A stretch of DNA of 64,000 nucleotides from Marisa cornuarietis (GCA_004794655.1 SMMW01000576.1:1625501-1689500); one strand, 5' to 3'; positions 36,101-50,493 are shown, counted from the first letter of the stretch. Notes: generated by a model not told the origin, from the letters alone. Numbers and translations are program-made.

Positions 36101-39100
36101 AAAATGTCTAATTAGACAGAGAAAACGTGTGAAGACAAAATTCGTATTGTAATTTATACACAACCAAAGAACAACACTACGTAAGAAACTTTCTAACAAA
36201 AGAAAGTCGGAAATAAATGTTGACCTTGAGTCTACGAAGTCCTCACCTCGTCGAAAGGTTGTTGGCAAATGCGAAACGACGTACAACGAGCCACACGTGC
36301 GCAGACAGTCTTTAAATTTGTCCTCTTGTGGTCAGCAATCAAGATGCAGAACTTCAAACAGACTCACTGGTCATTTAACTGAAGTTGCTATGGCAACGTC
36401 AAGTATTGAAGTGAACGGTTTTGAATGCGATGATTGCAGGTTCGAATTCTCTTAGACGCTTTTTCCCTTTGGTATGCAAGTTTTGATTTTTTTTTTTACT
36501 TTTTTTTCTTTTTCTTATTATATTATATATACACATATGCGATTTTTCAAAAAACTTGTGAACTCGGCAAGAGCACGGAAGACTGCGTTCGAGTTTAGGT
36601 TAGGGCTGATGGTTTGGATCAGGGTTGGGTGTAGGTTTTTGCTATGGCAGAATGAATGAGCAGAGAAACGCTTGGTTGAGGTTAAGATTTCGCAGTCGCC
36701 AACCACGTTGGGTTGTAGGAGGATGAGACCAGTAAAAACGTCAGAACCTGAGGGGAAAATATGGTAGCGTCCTGGACGGGAATGGGGTTTACTCCTTTAT
36801 TAACGACGGGTTAGAGTCAGGTAAGGACTTATTGTGATATTTATATATAGATGCCTTTTCATGTAGTACAGGGCGCACGCATTCGGTCATACACAGCATT
36901 AAGAAAACTAGACGAGTAAGTCATCTTGCAGATCTAGAGTAATATAAAACGAGCCTGAACATAGACACTTTACAACAGACACGTTCAGTCAACAGACGGC
37001 ATAACAAGTCATAGTACAACCTTGGTCTTTGTGGTTCTCGCCTCTGATCCCTCCCTGGCTCCCCCTCCGCTGTGTCCTCTCGTTTAACTTTTCATATTTG
37101 ATCACCAAAACCGTGTTTTTATTATGAATAAATGTGAGGATAGCGGTACAAGTCTGGCAGTCAGCCTCATTCACGAGACCAACTTGTCAAGTGCCAGGCT
37201 ACGGGGCCCTGCTGCTTGCAGTTGCTGCCTGATTTTGCTTACATCCCTAACTCCACCCCGGGACAATGGAGGTGGAAAAGGAAGAGAGATGACTTTTAGC
37301 GTTGAGAGTTATGACCGGAAACAAGACGACAGCGCCACCATGGTGTCGCGCGGTAGGGAGGTAAAGAGCACGCATCTCAACAAGCTGAACAACAGAACGG
37401 GGCACTGGATCATGGGGACATATTTCGGCCGGAAATGCATGATTCCTCCCCGCCCCCTCTCAGCACTGACCCTGTTCCTTGCTGCCGCGAATACGAATGA
37501 GCTGTCTTTCTTTCAAGTTCCATTCATAAAAATCTCAATTATACAACAGGCGCATGCGCAATGGCTAACATGCCGTATAGAGATTAACAGGGAGAATGAA
37601 AGGGAAAATCAAGTCATATGCTAAGTTAAGCTTCAATGGTAAATACTGACGTTCTGAATTAGGTTCGATCACAATTTGGGGTTGCGAAAACGATCGTTTA
37701 CTTAAAGTGACATCCCTGTAGGCCACCATGTTGTGCTGCCGAGTGACGTCACTAAACCGTCGCGAACGAGAGGTGGTTCAGTGTCCTGACTGGGACGGGT
37801 GGGTCGTCAAAGTACCAGCATTGTCGATTTGGAGACCGCGCATTGATAAACAGAGCACAGGGACGAAGAAACAGCGGCGTTACAAACACTAATATGGAGT
37901 TTTAATATAGCTACTGTATGCTTTGATGTGGCGGCAATCGCTGTGAAACAGGTTGTCGGCGAAACTGCTGTGCGTAAAAAAAAAACAACAAACAAAGAAA
38001 CAAAGAAGAAAAGGAATGTCATTATAAAACGGAATTAACCGCTTTCGGCCTGCTTTGCGACAAGAGGGATTCTACTAGCAGTAGAATTTGTACAGATACT
38101 CATGCTCCCTGCTTTTTCAAAAGTAGGACACGACCCTAAAAAGTCTGTTTACATTTCTCGAAACATCTCTCACAGATTGCCAGCTTGCCGCAGTTCTCGC
38201 AGATTGCAAGCTGTCAGTCAAAACCACGTTGGTCAGTCGGCAAAACTGCTCACAGTAGTACAGCATCGCTGACATTTGTCTTGTTCAGTGGGTCTGCCTA
38301 CGTCACGGATTGGAGTAATTATGTTTTCTTTCGCGAAAGATTTAGCAAACATGGCGGTTTCATAACTCGATTCGAAGCTGTTTAGAAGCGATTGTAAGAG
38401 ACGATCATTTTGTAATTCGAAATTTGATCGGACATCATTCAGAATGTCAGCATCTACCATCTAAGCTTAACCAACCATTTGACTGTCTGTTAATAATATC
38501 AGAAACTCGAAGAAAAACAGTTTATGTTGAACAGAAATATGTGTTAACAGCTAAAATCTGGATCATCGGTTGGAGCAGATGAACTACAATGCGTGCGCTG
38601 TACGAGAAAGAGACCTGTTCAGGATCTCTGGGACTGGATGGATCACGTGACTTGAGTCTGCAATCCACAGAAATGCCACTTCGCGCGTCTTGCTATTGTC
38701 CTAACCCCTCCTCGTACCCCTACCTCCTCATCAGGCGTGAAGACTACACCTTCTAACTGTAACATTGTTATGCAAGGCGCATGACTAGTTGTCTTAGTTA
38801 TAAGCTGCAAGGGAGGACTGCCTCTCCGCTGGATTCTCTACTCTTTCTAACTGTCCTGATGACACTGACAAATCTGTCCTACTCTCCACTGACACCTGTA
38901 TGAACCCCAAACTCTCTGTAACCTTGGTAACACCCAAGCGCTCTGTTACTTCCGCCCCCCCTTCCCCAACAGTCGGAGTGTTGCTCGGCATTTTGCGTTG
39001 TTCTTGAAAAAAGCCAGGAGGGGAACCTCTCCTAATCTGTTCACGTCATCCTTCTCTTCTCCCACGTGCCATCTTTGTCACGTCGTCTTCCCATGATGCA

Positions 39101-40395
39101 CCTCACGCCAATAGCAGAGAAGCTCACAGACCAAGTAGGCCAGCTGAGGGCATAACTCGGCTCAGTATGTCCTCAACCAGATGCTGAAGGACGTTACAAA
39201 AACCACACGTTTATTGGGGCCAGCTCTTTTCTAAGTGTATCACCTTCATCCTCTCCGTCTTGTTGTGCTTCTTTATCTTTCCTTACGTTCGATGGAACCA
39301 GGTACCCGTTTTCTCACAACTGAGTCAAGTAGGGGAAGTTCGCTGGGCCATACGGGCATTGAACCGGGTTTGGGCGCTAGTACGTTTGTCATCGTGCAAT
39401 CCGCTTCTCCTTATCCCTAGACACTGCGTGGAATATATATCCTGGTAAGAAAAAACATACATTTAACATATTTAAAGTAGTTGGCGGTTTTCTCGATTTT
39501 TTTCTTCTTTGCTGTAGTTTTAATCGCTTGCATTCCGAGCAGAATCAAAATCCGGCTCCCTGCAGCTGACGGAACGAGTTAGCGCCCCTTGGAGAAGACG
39601 CAAATCAGTGTTTTTGCTGCTGTCAGGGTGTTACCATTTTGAGAAGGAAGCATAACACCATTAACTGGCCTGCTTATGCAAACAGCTAGCTGTGGCTGGA
39701 TTAGTCTCTAGCCACACTACCGCTCTCTCCTTTATTGGCAACGGAAACTTACTCTCTTGGGTGTCGACTGATTTTTGTTTGCAGAAACATTATCGTGTTA
39801 TCAAAATGCATGGCATGTTAAGTGAACAATAAACTAAATAATAATTAGAATTTTCATAACTCGATGCTCTTCTCAAACTAATTTAGATTACTGAGGCTGT
39901 ATACATATCTAATGTTCTTTCAAAACCAAACAAAAACAAAAATGATTAGGACACCTATGCGATGCCCCTCGAAAAAAGCTGGAAACTGCCATGGCTACGT
40001 ATCTATACTCTTGGTACTTTTACTTTCCTTGTCACTACCACTACTAGTGAAGTTAGGCCTTTCGTTTGTCATCTGCTAATTTGTTTAATTCCACCCCACC
40101 CGCCACACACATCCTGCATCCCCCTTCTCGCATGTTTTGTTTCATAGTCTCTAACACACATTTGCAAGAAAAAAACAAGCATTCTTACAGACCTCACAAT
40201 TCAGCACTAGCAGGAAGAAGGAAAGACAACAGCGCCGCACGCAATGTTGATTCAGGGTTCTCCATCATCAAGGCGACATCAACGCTTCACAGCCACTGAC
40301 ATCACTCAGAACTGTCTACCCAACCCAGTCTACTGTATAATTTGCGCACTCTACCCCATCAAGAAAACAATCATAATTAAATATTTAATTATTAT

Positions 40396-40397
<2 letters not shown>

Positions 40398-40446
<49 letters not shown>
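40398..40446. repeat. CAT trinucleotide microsatellite
   Basis: About 16 uninterrupted CAT units lie in the large intron. Confidence 0.95.
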
Positions 40447-40736
40447 GCTATTCAGTGTTTTTACAGATCTTTAGCTAAGATTTCCCAGTCCTTCCCACAG
40501 CGTCACAAGGAAAGCCATGTCTCAGTTTTCTCAAAGCAGTATCCCAGCAATCACTTAACCCTCGGCTAGTCGATTCTTTATCCTTAATATATGACACCAT
40601 CCGTTAAGCGTCACCTCTTGAAATATAATACATACATAACCATTAATAACCCTATAAAAACGTAAAGATCATTAACACTCTTCCTGTCATCCAGACTTTA
40701 ATGAATGTCTACCTTTGTGTTAAGAATCTAGGCGCC

Positions 40737-40865
40737 AGTCAAGGTCACTTCATTCATCTGGGCACACAGCTCTGCACTAGTTAAAGTCACTTCATTCATC
40801 TGGGCACACAGCAGTGAATCAGTTAAGGCCACTTCATACATCTGCGCACAAAAAGGTCGCCTTTT
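40737..40865. repeat. 42 bp tandem repeat, three copies
   Basis: Two near-identical 42 bp units, each beginning AGTYAARGTCACTTCATTCA and containing CATCTGGGCACACAG, are followed by a third, more diverged unit (AGTTAAGGCCACTTCATACA) that runs into a further partial copy. It is intronic, with no coding sense. Confidence 0.8.
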
Positions 40866-42436
40866 AAGGTCGCTTCAAACACCAGGCTAACTTTTAGCTG
40901 TTTAGTTTTTTTTAAGTTTCCACCTGTTGTTTGACACTCTTTGGTCCGCTCCCACACCACCCGTAACACAGTTTCCTTCATGCTGACGATGCTGTCCTAC
41001 CCGTTCAAAACTGCATCCGTGAAGACACTCTCAAGAGCAGCGAACAATCACCGGCGAGGGTCTTCCTTACCTCCCACCCCCGCACATTTAGCTCACTTTA
41101 TATTTATCGTCCAGTTTAAACGCTCTCAACTTTTACAGACGACAACCGTTTTTCACAGACCGCGTATCAAATTATTTATGAGCACTCCTCGAAATCTCGG
41201 TGAACGACAAATGTATGTAGTGTGTCCTCATTAAGTAGCAAATGTCAACAAAATAAACGTTATTTACAACAAAAGATTTAAGTAAACGGCGACATTCAGG
41301 GGTGAATATAAAAAAATGATTCCTTAAATAACACGAGGGGCAATCCCGTCTGACCACATGGGCTCGAGGTAGAGGAAAGGGGGAGTTATCCGTCCGGACA
41401 CTCCTCCTCCCCGTCACTACCCGGATACCTATTGGTACATGACGCCAGGGGATCCTGGTTGTTAATATCCAAACGCCTCCTCTTCACTCAAAAGCGGCGC
41501 CATGACACACCAAGACCAACACCCATCATGCTTGTAAGAAAGAAAACACAGCTGCCGGCTATGTTTAGCCTTGAAAGATGGTTTGCCAGTAGAAGAAGAT
41601 GAGGCATGGCAGTGCAAAGGAGACGGCAAAAGCTCTGTCCCAAGCGTTGATGTTTTCATCGTTTATGATAGCCACCGCCCTCGAAAAGACAACGAATGGT
41701 GGATAAACAAGACGTTTGTCAGTGTCTAGGTGCAAGTTTTTGGAGGGCTTTGACAAATTACCGGACCAGAGCTTTCAAGATGAAACCGGTCGAATATTTG
41801 CAAAGACCACTCTGTTTCCTCCTTGTCTGCTTCTCTTACAACCAATGTGAAAACTGCACTTGAAAACTTTTTTAATAATCCATCTGTAACACCAGTAATT
41901 TTCTTCATACAAAGCAACTTGGCTGTTACAAGATCGGCAGCAATGTTCATTTATTACGGTTTGCTAAGACGAACAAAATTAGTGTACATCATGTAGGGAA
42001 ATCACTGGTACCGACGAGTCTGTACACGCAATGCTGTAGACACGTACTACGGTTGCATTTTGTTTCAGTTTATGACCATAAACTGTTAGACTTGACACTG
42101 AGATTCTACCGTGTATCTGTGAGCTTTAACCTCCTTAGTACTAAGTAGATTCTGAAGAAAAAAAAAATCATTTCAAATGCGTTCATATAAGTAAAACAGT
42201 CGAAACATTTGCATTCTGCAGGCATCGATATTTCGTGGCACGTGACAGTCTGGACCAATTTGTTACTCAGTTCGGACAGTAGTTTTCAAATAAAGTCGTA
42301 TTTGCAGTTAAAAAAATTAATATTTCGTTTGTGTGTGTGTACGTGCGCGCGCGTAAGAAATTTTCTAAATCACATAATTTTCTCAACACAGGTTATCAAA
42401 ATCACACATGAATGGATATATGAACTTGCATCACCC

Positions 42437-42487
42437 GCACGCACGCACGCGCACGACACACACACACACACAGCAGCAGCACACAAA
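42437..42487. repeat. Compound CACG/CA/CAG microsatellite
   Basis: Consecutive GCAC, CA and CAG runs. A related GT/GC-rich run lies nearby at 42331-42352. Confidence 0.75.
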
Positions 42488-44295
42488 CACATGCCCCTTC
42501 TTTTTCTTCCCTGTCGACTGGGATCGCTGTAAATCTTCTAATAATAAGAAATAAGGTGTTGACCAGGCGTCCTTGCGAGACAGGCAAGAAAAGTCCGCCC
42601 GACAACAGGATTCTGAATAAAACGATGTTTCTTCCTTCTTCTCCACCCACAATCATCACCATCATCTCGAAACTCGTCTGTAAAGGAACACACAATACAA
42701 AAACAAAAGCAGCTTCATAACCTCCCCTTCTGGTCAACAAAGCAGGTTTTCTTTTTTCCCCCTCTCCTGTTTTCAACAACAAAACCGTGTAGATGATTCT
42801 TTTCACAAAATACTGAATTAAATTAAGAAACACGCCTTTTGTGCAGAGAAAACCCCCCACTATTTGTGCTAATTGCCTGCCTTTTGTTGCTTCTGTCATT
42901 TACAAAAACAAAAGGGGACCGAAGTAATCTTTGTCTATGTGCCTCCAAGCCCAACTCTGCCTATTCATGGGCAATTAATGTCCAGGGATCGTTTATCAGT
43001 CTGGGATGCGGCGCTGGTCTTCCCGGCTCACGCGGACTGAGCTTTCTAAATCATTCTTTTTTTTCCCCCATCTCAACTGTTAAATCTGTCGTAAACACTT
43101 CATTTGTCGATGTGGTCGTACATCTGTATACTTCCTGTCTGCAAACAATGGCGACGTTGCGGGAGGTCGTATGGCCCTGACACTGGCTATAAATTATTTT
43201 TTTTTAAAGCACACAAAACTCAAACATCTACCTCTCTGACGCTTCCCCTTTACCTGCTCCTCCCCCAGTCCACGGGTGTGTATGACAACACGCTGCCCCA
43301 TGTGCAGGATTCCAGGGGAAATAACTATTTTCACTGTACATGCTTCCATGTCCCTGACGATGGGTCTCTGAGCCCGAGGTCTGCTCATGGTTCTAGCAGC
43401 TGGAGTTCATGCAGGCTCTACTGTCTATTCCTCGATCTTGACAAACCTCAAACTCTAACGACTATGATGCAGACCACTGTTTTCCACAGCGGGGCCCATC
43501 TAAAACATCTGCAACAGTTAATGCCAATAACAACAAATGTCTCCCTCCCGCGTGCGCACGCATGAAGTGGTCTCTGAGAGTTGTCTGCTGGTATCCCGTA
43601 CTGACTGAACTCGTGTGCATTTTTGTCTCACCGGAAACAATGAGTTACGCAAAACAAACATGTCAATAAAACGGCACGAGGTTATTATTAGCTCCTCGCA
43701 GAGCTGGAAACACTGGCGACGAGAGAAGCGATGAGTCATTAGCACGAAAGGCATCTGTAACGCTATGTCAGGAACATTCATCAAAACGCTACACACAAAA
43801 AAAGCCACATTTCCGTCCGTCTACATGACACCTGCTGTTCCCGACAACGAGCAGGAGAAGAAGAAGATGGAGAAATGAAGAAGAGGGGCTTTGTTATTTA
43901 ATGCCATTTTCTTGTCGCCGACCTTGTTTCGGACCACCCCTCCCGCCTCCATCCCACCCAAAAGGGAAAGGAGGACCCAGAGCTATCAGTGATTCTTATT
44001 TCCTTGCTTAAATTAAGAACAGCCCAGATTTTGCCCTCAGGCAGGTCACTTCTCATGAGACTGGTTTCACCGGGTACCTGGCTCTGTAATGTACGATTTG
44101 AACACACACACACAGAGAAAGCAAGCGAGATAGAGAGTCCACGTGTAAGAGTATTTGTGGCTGAGGATCCAAGTGTGTGTGGTGGGATGAAGCGCAGGAA
44201 CAATTAAAAGGGTTGGGATAACGGCTGGCGCTCAATATTTGCATAAACAGGCGTCAACAGTCCGATTTCCAAGGGAAAAACATGATGTGCAGCTA

Positions 44296-44340
44296 TATAT
44301 ATATACACACACACACACATGCACGTACATGCATACACAA
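44296..44340. repeat. TA/CA compound microsatellite
   Basis: A TATATA run passes into CACACA and then imperfect CATG/TACA units. A GT run of similar size is at 44704-44722. Confidence 0.75.
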
Positions 44341-47322
44341 AGTAAAAGCATAGATATAGACATTCCTATTATTTTTATGCCCGCATCTTGCATACGACAA
44401 AAGTAGGAAGCATGTCCACAAGCTTGAGTTGCAGTGAGACGATGGTGACGGGTTCTACACAAGTGATCGTTAAGTCTCTTCTCCTCTTATCGACCACGGT
44501 CTGACCCAATGGGGTCACGTGCTTCGTCAACGACATAAACACCATAACGAAAATTGTAATATCCGGGCTCCAACATCGTCTCGATCCACACAAACACACA
44601 CAGACACATATGAGTGGCTGGTGCTGTCGTCCATCTCTCCCCCCCCCCCAAGTGATGCAGAATCATAACTATATGGCAACCCTTTCCAAGAACTAAGCCG
44701 TCTGTGTGTGTGTGTGTGTGTGTTGTGCAATGATGCCTCATGCATGAACTTACACAGACGCACGTGGGTGAGTGCTCGAGTGCTGTTTCATACCTGACTG
44801 GTAATAGGCTACTCAGCAGCTTCTTCTCTACGCAAGCTCAACACTCTCGCACACTGACTGACTGACCAGGCAGCAAAAGCCAGGATGTTCGTGACCAATG
44901 CGGAATTCCGCATGCGGAGAAGGAACGTGACATTTAAGCTTCATCCTGCCTCCGCTGGGTTGTTTGTTGACAGCTGTTGTTGTTTTTTTTTTTTTTTTAC
45001 TGCAGTCTAAGTAGTCCAAGGACATGCGACTTGCGTGCACATCGCTGCACTGAGGGACGGATCTGGGAGGAAACGAGTGCCCACCTCAGACACTCAAGTC
45101 TACCGAAATGTATTAGGCAACATGTCTGTTAAGCTTAGATTGAAGATAATGTTCTCACAGCATGGGGCAGACTTTGTGAAGACATCGTCACAGATGTTTG
45201 CATGCCCAGATTAAAGTCAACGCACTATTTAAGCACGTGTGACAGTCCCACATATGAAAACACATGGAAGAAAGAGAAGAAACAAAAGAGAATAAAAAGA
45301 ATGAAAGAAGAGAGAGAAAGAGATGCTATCACACTAATGTGCACTACACTGCATTTCTTTATTTCTCTATAATCGCACGGATTTCTCATTTATTCCCATC
45401 ACCCCCTCACACACACACTTCTTACGTAATCTGAGATCGTAATGACCTGACCCATACCGGTATAATACAGTTCTACATGCTTCTTCTAGGAGCTCTGACC
45501 TTCGCCCGGAGAGGCGGCAATCTTCCGCAAAGCTCTGAGCAAACATCGTACATCTTTGTCCCTGACCCGGGTCATAACCCTCCTTGACCCAGATATAAAC
45601 CTTCACAGCCGCAAACGAGGAAATGGAGGAGCATGACGTTGGCTCTGGACGCCTGTCAGAAAAAAAAGCGAGATGGAAGTTCGCTTGCATAACCCACGCT
45701 AAGCCAGACCTGAGATTCATTTTCCTCCCTCACGATATGTATCTCCTTGCCCGGCTGTTAGGTCACTTTGTAAATGCGATCAACAGCATGGCATCACTCG
45801 TCTGTCTGAAATGCAGGCCTCACTCACACGAGGGTCGAGCCACAAACGCCTCTCTTTGCGATGTATGGCATGTTACCTGGCTCACGACAACCCCCGAACC
45901 CCAACCCCAATCCATTTCACCTTCCCTTTCTGTCACTTTTTAGAGAGGTGCACACCACTGGATTTTCCGAAACTGATAAAAACAATAATAGTTATTATTA
46001 TTATTACTATAAAGGAGCCATTGATTATATTCCGCTTACACACTGCATTGTCCTACATTACCTGTACAATGATGAGACCTAAAGACGCTTCTTAACCAAA
46101 CAAATATCTTCGAACGTTTGACCAAGTCTGGCAAAGTTGTGTGTCAAGGTCACAGGAAACCAACGGTTGGGGACATTGGGACCATGGTCAACATGCTGTC
46201 AGGTCTAAACTTGTTTGCCAATACTCTGCCAATATGGTTGGACTTTGGACACTTCGCAGGTATGACACTCGGAAACTTTGCCGGTTTAAGAGAGGCCTTA
46301 AAGGATTACCCCCTCCCACACACACACACAACAAATGGTGCACTTGAAATATTTCGTAACCTAGACATGAAATCTGCGGACTATATGCAGCGTAGAAAAC
46401 TAATTAACTACAAGGCTTTCACTAATACACAAATAAGAGATAAATCAACCCATTCAACAAGGTTCAATAACCACGAAAAGATGAAAGAAGTCGATGAGTA
46501 AGAAACACGGAGGAGAAATGTACACGGAAGTAATCCAAGAGGGGGCGAGGGAGTTAGTCATCCACATACGGATCATCAGTGACAAGTACGCACACGAAAA
46601 TTTATATTAACATCTTCGAGGACAAAAGAAGGACAAAAGAGTAGGTGAACAGAAATTGATGCAATCTAATAATAGTATTCAGAGATTTTATGTGGCGCTC
46701 TTCTCCAACCGAAATCAGGCTCATAGCGTTTTACAAAACCTACTTACACTTTTACAAACTGAACAAAATGTCTCTTGCACCAACTTTCGATCGTAATAGT
46801 CCAGAAGGGCATGGATGGCATGAAAAAGTACACCAGAAGTGGCGTTATTAATAACATTACATAACCGCCTAGTGACATTACTGATACGCTTGCAGTAGTA
46901 AACAAAACGAAAACCCCAATAACTTTATCATGAATGACGTAGTCAGTATATTTTAGGGCGTTAAATGGAAAGCATCAGGTGAAGCTGCCCTGACATCACA
47001 AGTAAGCTTCTGGCACGGGAACAAAAGCAAATGAAGACGGCATCAGAAAGTATAAGACCTGATCGTGCGTTGTGTGGGCAGAGAAAACTACTTCAAAAAG
47101 CAGCATCTGGCGAGTGCCTGGGTCCTCTAACCAGGTCAGGATTTCTGTGTCCAGGACGACGATGTCATCACTCGAAATGACCAGATTTATCAGCCCTTAA
47201 CTTAATCCTCGGATAAAAAATACTAAATGAACGCTGTCTCAAGTGAACATTCAAGCCACGTAGGAAAAGGAGGAAAAGAAATTAATAAAGAATGAAAGAA
47301 GATAGGCTGAAAAAGTACTCAC

Positions 47323-47416
47323 CGAGGTAGGTGCTACAGATGTACTCAGCAATCTGGTTGCCAGACTTGCTGGATTCTGCGAAGTGACTCAATTCCCTGT
47401 TCAGCATTCGCTTGAA
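47323..47416 (-). CDS. PDE4: PDE4 exon: UCR2 core (FKRMLNREL...)
   Basis: This 94 bp exon is entered in phase 0 after GTCTGCAG and left in phase 1 at CTCG|GTGAGT. It encodes [20 protein letters not shown] and then [11 protein letters not shown], nearly identical to dunce ([31 protein letters not shown]). UCR2 pairs with UCR1 and folds over the active site, holding activity low until UCR1 is phosphorylated by protein kinase A. In vertebrates this exon is the entry point for super-short forms such as PDE4A1 and PDE4D6, whose unique first exons end in phase 0 directly before FKRMLN. A candidate of that kind is at 50143-50301. Confidence 0.97.
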
Positions 47417-49577
47417 CTGCAGACACACAGACACGTTGTTGGATAGAATGGTACAACACGCATCGGTTGGACTGTGGTACAAAATGGCTGGTTGAACACC
47501 TCACACACAACAATGCTGTAACCTGGGGAACTTTCTACATCAAACACAAGTCGATACGCTTGAGACATGCCAACGACAGGACCAACGCCACGGAGTCAGC
47601 AACAGTTTACACTGATGGCTACTATGATCTACTTCCACGCAAACCGTTAATTAAATGCAATTAAAACCGGTAAGCACGACATGAGCAACATGCACCTTGG
47701 AAAGATTGGTAGTGTAACTATAATTCTAAGAAATATTCAGTATGTAGGCCTGGTATATAAAAAATTAGACTCTACTTTAAAACTATGCTTCATAAAAAAA
47801 TTCAAGAATTTTACCCCTAACAGTTAAAAACATCAGTAGATTTGGCGTTTTTAAGACAATTATTTCAGAATGCCACGTTAAGTTGTGTTTAATAAATAGA
47901 AAATGCCGTAGCAATGGAAAATGCAGTGGTGACTGAAAGTTTGCTCACATGTTAAAAATAAGAACTTCTGGCGATCTCGTGAAAGTTGTTCTGCTCTTAG
48001 CCTGAGGTTCAATATCTCACGGAGTTAACAACGGACAGGGTCGTGGAGAGAGTTGGTGGCGGGTAAGAAATGTAGCCGTGACCAGAAGGTCTGCGAGGAT
48101 GGCATCTGTTAGGGAATAACCTTGCTAAGAAACCTAATGAGTCTGACTCACAAGACACCGGGGATAACTTCAAGGTCTGTCTTTGCCAGCATGGCAGCTG
48201 AGTGAACCTTGTTAACCTGCTCACGTCTTGACACGGCGCTCCCTTTCTCCCTCGGTTATGACATTCCCACTTCTATTAAGCGAGCCAAGATAAAAAAAGG
48301 TTGGGTGGGGGGGGGGGTGGAGCGAATGAACTCATTTCTGGCCTGCAAATTTCTCGGCCAGGACTTTAGACGAGATGCAAAAGAGGTGCAGTGACCCAGT
48401 GGTCTGTAGACATCATCCTACACAGGATGTGCAGGACAAGGTCACTAAGTGCAGCGTCTTGAGTCAAAGCTTGGTGTAGGCAGAGGAGCTCGAGGAGTCA
48501 CAGGAGTTCCCAAGTCGTGATGGTCATCGGGGGTGGGGGGAAGAGTGGATAAAAACGGTGAGGACGACTAGTAACCTCGCCACTAAAATAAAACATACAG
48601 CTTTCAGAACCAAACCACAAAAACAAAAGAACAACAACGGAATAAACCAAAGAAAAAAGATTAAAAAATAAAGTAGACCACCAAAACAAAGTAGACCACC
48701 TAAACAAAAACACCCCCTCCCCTAAAAAAAACAAACAAACGACAAAATAGACCAAACAAGCCAAAATAAAAACAAAACAAAACTACCACAACTTAAAAAT
48801 ATTTTCAGGGTTCTTATAAAATTTTTAAAACTTATTTTTTTGTGGAAGCTAGGTGTAAACAGCATGAGTTTCTCCTCAGCTTTATTGCACTAAAGGGTTC
48901 GTGTAACATTAGTGGAGCCGACACTGCATGTGACTCAAGGAGCACGCACAGGCAGATTTATTCCAATGGTTATTACAGTGACGAGGACAAGCCGAAGCAT
49001 CATGCACTCGGATAACACCGCCAGCAGCAAGTGTCGGAGCGGAGCCTTAGCACTTGGCAGCCGTTCGTACCTCCATCATGAGCTTGGACAACTATACTTC
49101 CTGTCTCTGAGCCAGAACCTCTTCGTCTCGTCCTTCAGACGTGTGAATGGGGTTAACAACCTATGTCAGCTAAAGAGCTAACGGTGGATTTTAAAAACAG
49201 CAGCAGCAACTAAAAAAAAATTGTTTTGTCCTTCAATCTTGAGAGAATTTTTCTAATGAGGAAGTTGTTCTTAACAGGTAACAACAAAACGGTCAGGCAA
49301 CTCAAAGACTTTCAGTTCCTTCACAATAACTTCGCGAAAACCACACTAACAATACAAGTGCTACAAGTGCTTTCAGGCTGCATTTTTTTTTAGAAAGATT
49401 CTATTGCTCGTACTATCACCAACAATACAGCGTGATGTCTTCATATAGTACTATAGTCTGTTAACTGTATTAAATCTGCTAATTATACATGTAACGCATG
49501 GCGACAACTCTTTCGCACGAGCTCCTCGATAAATGTTCGCTAATGTTTTCAGTCCTATATCTTTTCAGTTTTGTACC

Positions 49578-49670
49578 GATGATGATGATGGATGATGATG
49601 ATGATGATAATGATAATGATGATGATACTACTACTAATACTAATAATAAAGAAGAAGAAAAAAATTTATA
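49578..49670. repeat. GAT-rich triplet repeat tract
   Basis: GAT units interrupted by GATAAT pass into ACT, AAT and GAA triplets. The whole tract keeps a three-base period, so it stays open as an Asp-rich frame without being a gene. Confidence 0.85.
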
Positions 49671-50142
49671 CAGCGCTGTAAAGCAGCCAAGACCAGGATC
49701 GCCATGGTGAAATCCAGGCTGAAATTCAATTCCCTACACTCGACGATGGACAGATCAGCTTTCATTGCGATGCTTGTAATGACAGGCAGAAAGTTGTGTT
49801 TGGAATCAAAAACCAGCCAATCACAGCTTGCGAAAAATCCCGTAGACTCTGCTAATACACTTCCTTAGAATTTCACGTTTATTCGTCTCTAGCCACATGC
49901 CTTTTCTGTTGTTGCTGCTGTTAAGAAATTCAACATTAGCTGCTGATGAAGCTGAGCTACAAATACGCGAGAAAATAGGTTGCCGAGGGGGCTATGACGT
50001 CACAGTCGTGCCTCAGATGACGTCGATTTCTTCTACGACCTCCCCCGTCAGAGCAAGAATCGTTTGGTGGTCTCCTCAAGATTCACCTTTAACATCCTTA
50101 AATGCACGAACAGATTGGGAGACAGTATTCTCTGTCTCTTAC

Positions 50143-50301
50143 TTTTTCCCCTTTCCCCGCAAAGGTTGGTTGTGGTGGGGGGGGGGGAGAGAAAGAAAGA
50201 GAAAAAAAAGCCGATATGAAAGGTTCATCAAAGACCGCTACCGGGTGGTCAACAGACTCAGTGTAGTGATTGGCTAGATACTTTATTTCTCTCTTAGACA
50301 T
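50143..50301 (-). CDS. Candidate super-short PDE4 first exon
   Basis: A minus-strand ATG at 50299-50301 opens 53 codons (MSKREIKYLANHYTESVDHP ... TFAGKGEK) and reaches the donor GAAAAA|GTAAGA at 50143. The length of 159 nt means it leaves in phase 0, exactly what the FKRMLN exon 47323-47416 requires. The resulting protein would be 548 residues with UCR2 core but no UCR1. Upstream on the minus strand are a full CRE (50494-50501), an E-box CACGTG (50443-50448) and an A/T-rich TTTTTATAAC element (50422-50431). That element is a better TATA box on the plus strand (TATAAAAA), which weakens the case. A tiny upstream ATG frame overlaps the start, and the start context is weak. Confidence 0.3.
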
Positions 50302-50493
50302 GCGTCATGGAACGTCGCTTCCGTTACGCGAAGTTCACAAAGGTTACCAGAACTAATTGCTGAGTCGGAAAGTCATAACTTTAATACCTCCGTCAGTTAA
50401 TAAACTTGAGCCAGCGGGCATGTTATAAAAATACCTGAGATCCACGTGACTTGCAATGTTTGCAAGGTCAAAACCGGATGAAGCCTACTCTGT

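Larger units (their letters stand above)
30418..47322 (-). other. Large PDE4 intron, 5' part
   Basis: The section holds a recent SINE (32957-33171), several microsatellites (notably TCAA at 32583-32639 and CAT at 40398-40446), a 42 bp tandem repeat (40737-40865), full CREs at 32091-32098 and 37744-37751, and a 16 bp perfect palindrome ATGCGGAATTCCGCAT at 44899-44914. Open frames of 160-190 codons at 32252-32833, 37124-37624 and 42402-42899 show no domain; the first is made partly of the TCAA repeat. No gene is supported. Confidence 0.65.

Noticed and set aside
36400..36460. B-box-like GCAGGTTCGAATTCTC suggesting a tRNA gene
   Set aside because: No acceptor stem, anticodon arm or proper A-box spacing could be drawn. 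It is at most a SINE remnant.
37124..37624. 166-codon plus-strand open frame in the large intron
   Set aside because: No recognisable family, mixed composition, and antisense to the gene. It contains no motif that would support it.
37580..37751. CRE at 37744-37751 followed closely by an ATG in strong context with a 53-codon frame
   Set aside because: The ATG is only ~16 bp from the CRE, leaving no room for a TATA box and start site. The only phase-1 donors in the frame are weak.
42402..42899. 165-codon minus-strand open frame
   Set aside because: It is partly built from CA/CG microsatellite sequence (the Cys/Val/Arg-rich end), and no donor in a usable phase was convincing.
44899..44914. 16 bp perfect palindrome ATGCGGAATTCCGCAT
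   Set aside because: About one such palindrome is expected by chance in a window of this size, and nothing around it gives it a role.
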